Source of the DNA: Clostridiales bacterium
GTDB taxonomy: Bacteria; Bacillota; Clostridia; Oscillospirales; Oscillospiraceae
DNA length: 34,513 nt
Reading direction: 5' to 3'
Assembly (NCBI GenBank): GCA_012520395.1
Contig: JAAYOL010000072.1
Span: 1-34,513, forward strand
This document shows, one piece after another, positions 30,668 to 34,513 of this stretch; the stretch's first letter is position 1; each line of letters begins with the position of its first letter. The notes under the pieces are model-generated. The model saw only the letters and a list, made by a program, of their open reading frames with translations, made no database searches and had not been told where the DNA came from. Both the position numbers and the translations under genes were made by a program.

Positions 30668-31552
30668 TCATTTGTAAGCATGTGTGCGGATATAGTTCAG
30701 CACCTGTCCGAATCCCTCGGGGCTGAGGTGAATCCCGTCCCCGTTGTTATACTCAGAAGGCAGCCATCCATCATCACCGAGGAGAACTGAGATGGTATTG
30801 AGATATTTGACCCCTGTTTCCTCGGCAACGGCCAGAATCCAGCGGTTTGCGTCGAGAATTTTGACGTTGTTAATAGAATTTACATATTCGTAGTCTTCGG
30901 TAACAGGGAAGATGGACTGGAGTATTATCTTCGTGTCGGGACTGACGGACTGTATAGTCTGGACAAGGTCGGCGTATTCCCGCTTGAAATCATCCTCGTC
31001 CATGGACGAGACGCCGTTTACGCCAAGAGTAATGACCATCATCTCAGGCTTTGCGCGCTCGGCTGCGTCTTTTATAGTAATTTCACTTTCATCCTCGGGA
31101 TATACAATTGTCGCGATGCTCTGATTAAAAAGCGCCAGCGTACCGGAAGCGGGAGTCCACACCTGATGGGTATCCTCGCCTCCGCTGAGCATACCGTAAT
31201 GCTTTAGCCCGTAGGTCGTGGAGTCGCCTAAAAATATTATCTTATCTATATACTCCTGGCCCGCGTCCTCGCTCTCACGAAGATATGCTACCGACTGCGT
31301 GTCGATGGAAGTATCAAGGCCGTCCACGGGCGCCGGGGTCTCGGCTGTGGGTTCCGGCGTTGGTACGGGCGGGGGAGTAGGCTCCATCGGCTCCGGCGTC
31401 GTATCAACGGGTGCCGTTGAGGGCGGGTGGGGAGCCACGCTTGTGGTTGGAGGGTTTTTGCCGGAGCATCCGGAAAGACATAAAACCATGAGACAAGTAA
31501 ACAAAAGTGCGGGCAGAGCCGCCGATTTTATCCTTTGTAATTTGCTTTTCAT
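30668..31552 (-). CDS. SGNH/GDSL-hydrolase lipoprotein
   Basis: The 294-residue protein has a lipoprotein signal with lipobox LSGC (cysteine 29) and a Pro/Thr-rich linker at about 33-77 that probably spans the wall. An SGNH hydrolase domain follows: block I IIFLGDSTTYGL with nucleophile S111, block III asparagine N179 in LGVNG, and block V DGIHLSPEG with D272 and H275. SGNH enzymes of this type are esterases or O-acetyl transfer partners acting on cell-surface glycans. It is the first gene of a two-gene operon with the DUF4358 lipoprotein and has a good promoter. The ribosome site (AGCAGGCAG) is weak. Confidence 0.9.
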   Translation of the reverse strand: MKSKLQRIKSAALPALLFTCLMVLCLSGCSGKNPPTTSVAPHPPSTAPVDTTPEPMEPTPPPVPTPEPTAETPAPVDGLDTSIDTQSVAYLRESEDAGQEYIDKIIFLGDSTTYGLKHYGMLSGGEDTHQVWTPASGTLALFNQSIATIVYPEDESEITIKDAAERAKPEMMVITLGVNGVSSMDEDDFKREYADLVQTIQSVSPDTKIILQSIFPVTEDYEYVNSINNVKILDANRWILAVAEETGVKYLNTISVLLGDDGWLPSEYNNGDGIHLSPEGFGQVLNYIRTHAYK

Positions 31553-31589
31553 TATCTGCCTGCTTTCGTATATTTTTGATTCTCAAATT

Positions 31590-31618
31590 ATTTTAACATA
31601 GCGGATGGCAAATATCAA
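31590..31618 (-). promoter_or_regulatory. Sigma-A-like promoter of the GDSL-DUF4358 operon
   Basis: Minus strand: TTGATA (31618-31613), a 17-base spacer ending in TGT (extended -10), then TAAAAT (31595-31590), about 40 bases before the ATG. Confidence 0.68.
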
Positions 31619-31641
31619 CAACTCGGATATGTATTTAAAAA

Positions 31642-32346
31642 TTAGTCGGACTTAGGACAGGGTGGCAGGCTTGGGCCCTTTTCCTCGTCATAGGGTATTA
31701 TAAACACAGGAATGCCCTCGGCATACGGGGCAATTGCATATTGCTGATAAAAAAGTGCCATCCCGGACTCAGTGAGGTAAATATTTGCCGTCGAAAAGTG
31801 CTTCTTTATGAGCGCCTCATAGTTTTCAAAGTACATAGCCGTGCCCTCTGAAATCTGCTGTGAGGCCATATGGGCCGCTTCATCTATGAGAAGCCTTTTG
31901 TAATTTGTGCCTTCAGGGAAGAATTCTGCGGGTGAGGCCGGACAGCCGAGCGAAACGATCCAGATATCCGCAAATCTTAGTGTTGTGCCGTGCGCGCCGC
32001 CCCTGTATTCGTAAACATCGATATACAGGCTTAGTATGTTGTCCTTGTTATAGCTTATGTAATAGTCGGAGCGCAGCTCGAAGGGATTGAAGGGAAACAT
32101 ATTCTCCTCGCTGTACTGGTATTGCTCCTCGGCGGCCCTACGCAATTTTGTGCTGGCGTAACGGAGTAACTTCTTGGCAAATCGCTCATAATATTGGTTG
32201 ATGCGCCTTAGCGGGAAGGGACGGACCTCACCCTCAAATATCGGCTGGTTAACAAGTACGCTGCATAGAAGCTTGCCGCCCTGCTCTATGCGCATAGGTA
32301 TCTCCTTGGTCCTAACCGAAAGTGGCTTACAGCTTGTTTTGTGCAT
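31642..32346 (-). CDS. DUF3298/RsiV-like domain protein without a membrane anchor
   Basis: The 234-residue protein resembles the external part of RsiV and PdaC-type proteins. A DUF4163-like N-terminal half (FEGEVRPFPLRRINQYYERFA) is followed by a DUF3298 C-terminal half with YEYRGGAHGTT and FYQQYAIAPYAEGIPVFIIPY. RsiV is an anti-sigma factor whose outer domain binds lysozyme. Here there is neither a signal peptide nor a membrane helix, and no sigma-factor gene is adjacent, so a cytoplasmic or otherwise delivered version is implied. ATG 32346 has AAAGGAG 8 bases upstream. It is divergent from the TrpR-like gene, sharing a 113-base gap. Confidence 0.8.
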   Translation of the reverse strand: MHKTSCKPLSVRTKEIPMRIEQGGKLLCSVLVNQPIFEGEVRPFPLRRINQYYERFAKKLLRYASTKLRRAAEEQYQYSEENMFPFNPFELRSDYYISYNKDNILSLYIDVYEYRGGAHGTTLRFADIWIVSLGCPASPAEFFPEGTNYKRLLIDEAAHMASQQISEGTAMYFENYEALIKKHFSTANIYLTESGMALFYQQYAIAPYAEGIPVFIIPYDEEKGPSLPPCPKSD

Positions 32347-32375
32347 CAATTTAACTCCTTTACAGACAAATTTTG

Positions 32376-32404
32376 TTTACTTAACTACTTCGATATGGTA
32401 AAAT
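32376..32404 (+). promoter_or_regulatory. Sigma-A-like promoter of the TrpR-like operon
   Basis: TTTACT (32376-32381), a 17-base spacer ending in TGG (extended -10), then TAAAAT (32399-32404), 55 bases before the ATG at 32460. Confidence 0.62.
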
Positions 32405-32459
32405 TCGATATGAGGTGCGCATTATAAGACGTGAAAATACTTAAATTGGAGGCGTGGTC

Positions 32460-32747
32460 ATGAGAAAGAATAAGGATGGTCCTCGCAGCGAAGAGTTTTA
32501 TAAAGCTATTTTGAAGCTTGAAACTGAGGAGGAATGCAGGTTGTTTTTTGAGGATATCTGCAGTATAAGTGAAATCATGGCTATGGAGCAGCGTTATGAG
32601 GTCGCAAAACGGCTGTATAACGGAGCGATATACAGTACAATTATGGAAGAAACGGGCGCTAGCAGCGCCATAATAAGCAGAGTGAACAGAAGTCTGCAAT
32701 ATGGCGCCGGAGGCTATGAGATAGTTTTTAGCAGGATGGGCGATTAA
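32460..32747 (+). CDS. TrpR-like protein of the YerC/YecD family
   Basis: The 95-residue all-helical protein matches the YerC/YecD branch of the TrpR superfamily. It has an N-terminal helix pair (EEFYKAILKLETEEECRLFFEDI), the SEIMAMEQRYEVAKRLYNG segment, and a helix-turn-helix in YSTIMEETGASSAIISRVNRSL followed by YGAGGYEIVF. It likely binds DNA as a dimer, but the ligand and targets of this branch are not known. ATG 32460 has GGAGG 7 bases upstream; a GTG two codons earlier is too close to that site. It leads an operon with the methyltransferase (one base apart) and hslO. Confidence 0.9.
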   Translation: MRKNKDGPRSEEFYKAILKLETEEECRLFFEDICSISEIMAMEQRYEVAKRLYNGAIYSTIMEETGASSAIISRVNRSLQYGAGGYEIVFSRMGD

Positions 32748-32748
32748 A

Positions 32749-33501
32749 ATGACCCAGTATATTTCCCTCGCTCCATGTTATGACAGACTTACCTCAGATG
32801 TAGACTACAATGCTTGGGCAGATTTTTACGAAACCCTCTTTAAAGCTAATAATCTTAAAGTACGCAGTGTTCTCGACCTTGCCTGCGGAACCGGCACCCT
32901 GTCATACATATTGGCACGGCGCGGCTTCGAGGTCATCGGAACGGACGCTTCGGTCGATATGCTTGCACAGGCGGCAGCAAAGGCCCCCGAAAATGAGGAC
33001 ATCGTTATGCCCATGTTCATAAACCAGACGATGCAGGGTCTTGACCTCTATGGAACGGTAGACGCCGCCCTGTGCTGCCTTGACGGAATAAATTATCTGC
33101 CGGCGCTCAGCGAAGTCGCGGACGTATTCCGGCGCGTGCATCTCTTTTTGGAGCCCGGCGGGATTTTTATATTTGATATCAACACCCCCTATAAGCTCAA
33201 AAACCTGGACGACCAGCTGTTTCTTGACGAGAAGGAGGGGGTTTACTGTGTCTGGCGCGCGAAGTATGATGAGGACGAGCGGGCCTGCTTTTACGGAATC
33301 GACATCTTCTCAAGGGAGGGCAAGCTGTGGCGGCGTGACTTTGAGGAGCATGTTGAATATGCATATTCTCCGGACGAACTGAAAGAGGCATTGGAATCGG
33401 CCGGATTTTCAGACGTAAACATCTATGGCGAGCTGAGCCTAGAGCCGCCCTGTGAAGAAGAAAACAGAATCTTTATTACTGCGAGGAAGATGAAACAATG
33501 A
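32749..33501 (+). CDS. Class I SAM-dependent methyltransferase
   Basis: The 250-residue protein has the Rossmann methyltransferase motifs: motif I VLDLACGTGTLS at 41-52, the acidic residue after strand 2 in VIGTDASVDML, and a post-motif DAALCCLDGINYL. A family-typical RRVHLFLEPGGIFIFDINTPYKL segment and a C-terminal SPDELKEALESAGF follow. The substrate is not apparent. The gene starts one base after the TrpR-like gene and overlaps hslO by 4 bases, so the three are translated together. It may be a small-molecule or tRNA/rRNA methyltransferase; context does not decide. Confidence 0.88.
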   Translation: MTQYISLAPCYDRLTSDVDYNAWADFYETLFKANNLKVRSVLDLACGTGTLSYILARRGFEVIGTDASVDMLAQAAAKAPENEDIVMPMFINQTMQGLDLYGTVDAALCCLDGINYLPALSEVADVFRRVHLFLEPGGIFIFDINTPYKLKNLDDQLFLDEKEGVYCVWRAKYDEDERACFYGIDIFSREGKLWRRDFEEHVEYAYSPDELKEALESAGFSDVNIYGELSLEPPCEEENRIFITARKMKQ

Positions 33502-34379
33502 GCGATATATTGCTGCGTGCTGTGGCAGCGGACGGACTTATTAAAATGACGGCGGTAAGCACTAGGGGCCTGACCGAAAAGGCCAGGCAGATGCACAGGA
33601 CGCTCCCCGTGGCAACTGCCGCGCTTGGAAGGGCGCTTGCTGCGGCCTCTATGCTCGGCAGCTGGATAAAGCACGAAAAGGGCAGCCTGACATTCCAGAT
33701 AAACGGCAAGGGGCCCATTGGTACGGTTATGGCCGTGTCAGACAGCTCCGGAAATGTCCGCGGCTATGTGGGGGAGCCGCATATTGACCTCCCTCTAAGG
33801 CCGGACGGCAAGCTCAATGTGGGCGCTGCGGTTGGCAGGGAAGGCAGCCTTACCGTAATCCGCGACCTCGGCTTTGGAGAGCCCTATATCGGGAGCGTTC
33901 GGCTTGTAAGCGGTGAAATTGCCGAGGATGTGGCGGCCTATCTTGTCGAGAGTGAACAGCTCCGCGCGGCCTGTGCTCTTGGCGTGCTTGTGGATACCGA
34001 CCAGAGCGTGCGCGCCGCCGGCGGCTATATAATTGAACTGCTGCCGGGGGCACCGGACGGGCTGATTGACGGTCTTGAAGGTGCGATAAACGCTGTCGGC
34101 AGCGTCACTTCTGTGCTCGATGGCGGTACCGTGGAGGACCTTGTAAACATGCTGCTTGTCGGCTTTGAGCCAAAAATTCTTGAAAGACGGGAAATAGAAT
34201 ATCGCTGCAATTGCAGCCGTGAGAGGGTACGCGGGGTACTGGTCAGTCTCGGAAAAAGTGATATTGAGGAGATTGAGGCTTCGCAGGAGGAAACAGAGAT
34301 ATCCTGTCATTTCTGTAATCTCGTATATCGTTTTACCCCGGAAGAAGTAAAAGAAATTGCTGCCGAAGCAAAAAAATAA
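33498..34379 (+). CDS. hslO: Redox-regulated chaperone Hsp33
   Basis: The 293-residue protein has the Hsp33 fold, with SWIKHEKGSLTFQINGKGPIGTVMAVSDSSGNVRGYV near residues 55-91. The C-terminal redox switch has zinc-binding cysteines C237 and C239 (CNC) and C270 and C273 (CHFC). Under oxidative stress the four cysteines release zinc, form disulfides and turn the protein into a holdase chaperone. The ATG overlaps the methyltransferase stop as ATGA. In an anaerobe it is a natural defence against oxygen exposure. Confidence 0.96.
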   Translation: MSDILLRAVAADGLIKMTAVSTRGLTEKARQMHRTLPVATAALGRALAAASMLGSWIKHEKGSLTFQINGKGPIGTVMAVSDSSGNVRGYVGEPHIDLPLRPDGKLNVGAAVGREGSLTVIRDLGFGEPYIGSVRLVSGEIAEDVAAYLVESEQLRAACALGVLVDTDQSVRAAGGYIIELLPGAPDGLIDGLEGAINAVGSVTSVLDGGTVEDLVNMLLVGFEPKILERREIEYRCNCSRERVRGVLVSLGKSDIEEIEASQEETEISCHFCNLVYRFTPEEVKEIAAEAKK

Positions 34380-34398
34380 AAATTTTGTCTTAAGCTAG

Positions 34399-34427
34399 TT
34401 GACAGAGAGAGAAAGGTTTGGTACAAT
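34399..34427 (+). promoter_or_regulatory. Sigma-A-like promoter of the tRNA-Val gene
   Basis: A perfect TTGACA (34399-34404), a 17-base spacer ending in TGG (extended -10), then TACAAT (34422-34427), 28 bases before the tRNA 5' end. Confidence 0.8.
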
Positions 34428-34455
34428 AGCATGGCCGTCAAAAACGTCGGCTCTC

Positions 34456-34513
34456 GGGAGCATAGCTCAGCTGGGAGAGCACATGCCTTACAAGCATGGG
34501 GTCACAGGTTCGA
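34456..34513 (+). tRNA. tRNA-Val (anticodon TAC), 3' end cut by the window
   Basis: The acceptor strand GGGAGCA is followed by the D arm (GCTCAGCTGGGAGAGC). The anticodon stem CATGC/GCATG encloses the loop CTTACAA with anticodon TAC (34489-34491), then comes the variable region and the start of the T arm (GGTTCGA). It closely resembles valine tRNA of other Firmicutes. Further tRNA genes may follow beyond the window. Confidence 0.95.

Overview
The window comes from an anaerobic, endospore-forming member of the Clostridia, probably of the Oscillospiraceae/Ruminococcaceae kind. The basis is gene content: spo0A, spoIVB, ylbJ, yqfC and yqfD (sporulation); a ferredoxin-linked 2-oxoacid oxidoreductase (anaerobic metabolism); HPr with the Gram-positive regulatory serine; and strong AGGAGG-type ribosome sites with frequent TTG and GTG starts. 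It looks like core chromosome. I see no insertion sequence, phage gene, integrase or CRISPR array.

Layout. 1-3220 (minus): P-loop ATPase, ferredoxin and VorB/KorA-type 2-oxoacid:ferredoxin oxidoreductase alpha, beta and gamma (the last cut by the window edge). 3397-5693 (minus): two overlapping CNNM/HlyC-type membrane proteins. 5796-6017 (minus): a small cysteine-rich protein. 6234-7418 (minus): ylbJ. 7510-14752 (plus): yqfC-yqfD-phoH-ybeY-era-yqzL-recO-mutS2, a shortened form of the Bacillus yqf-era cluster that includes a 28-residue YqzL. 14849-15112: HPr with its own promoter and terminator. 15204-16487 (minus): peptidoglycan-binding/LysM/M14 peptidase. 16851-19114 (plus): spoIVB then spo0A. 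19231-19779: unrecognised protein. 19869-21236 (minus): D,D-carboxypeptidase. 21397-24907 (plus): ComEA-like protein, PhoB-type response regulator, histidine kinase and GerMN lipoprotein. 25043-28499 (plus): O-acetylhomoserine sulfhydrylase, mini-RNase III and RqcH. 28752-32346 (minus): exported SLH protein, DUF4358 lipoprotein, GDSL lipoprotein and a DUF3298 protein. 32460-34379 (plus): TrpR-like regulator, SAM methyltransferase and Hsp33. The window ends inside a tRNA-Val.

How the genes fit together. The sporulation genes span several stages: Spo0A at entry, YqfC/YqfD/YlbJ in the mother cell, and SpoIVB signalling from the forespore. The yqf-era-recO-mutS2 block handles rRNA maturation, ribosome assembly and DNA repair. 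Mini-RNase III and RqcH add rRNA processing and rescue of stalled ribosomes. The 28.7-32.3 kb block is mostly cell-surface proteins.

Most interesting signals. No obviously new multi-gene system is present. The strongest candidates are cis-acting RNA and start-site features. (1) An 18-codon ORF with its own SD overlaps the spoIVB start, while the spoIVB SD is buried in a hairpin inside that ORF. (2) A 9-nt exact anti-SD lies upstream of the response regulator, within a leader that can fold another way. (3) The histidine kinase has no ATG, GTG or TTG upstream of its first membrane segment. (4) Four different hairpins sit in about 210 bp between the convergent rqcH and SLH genes.
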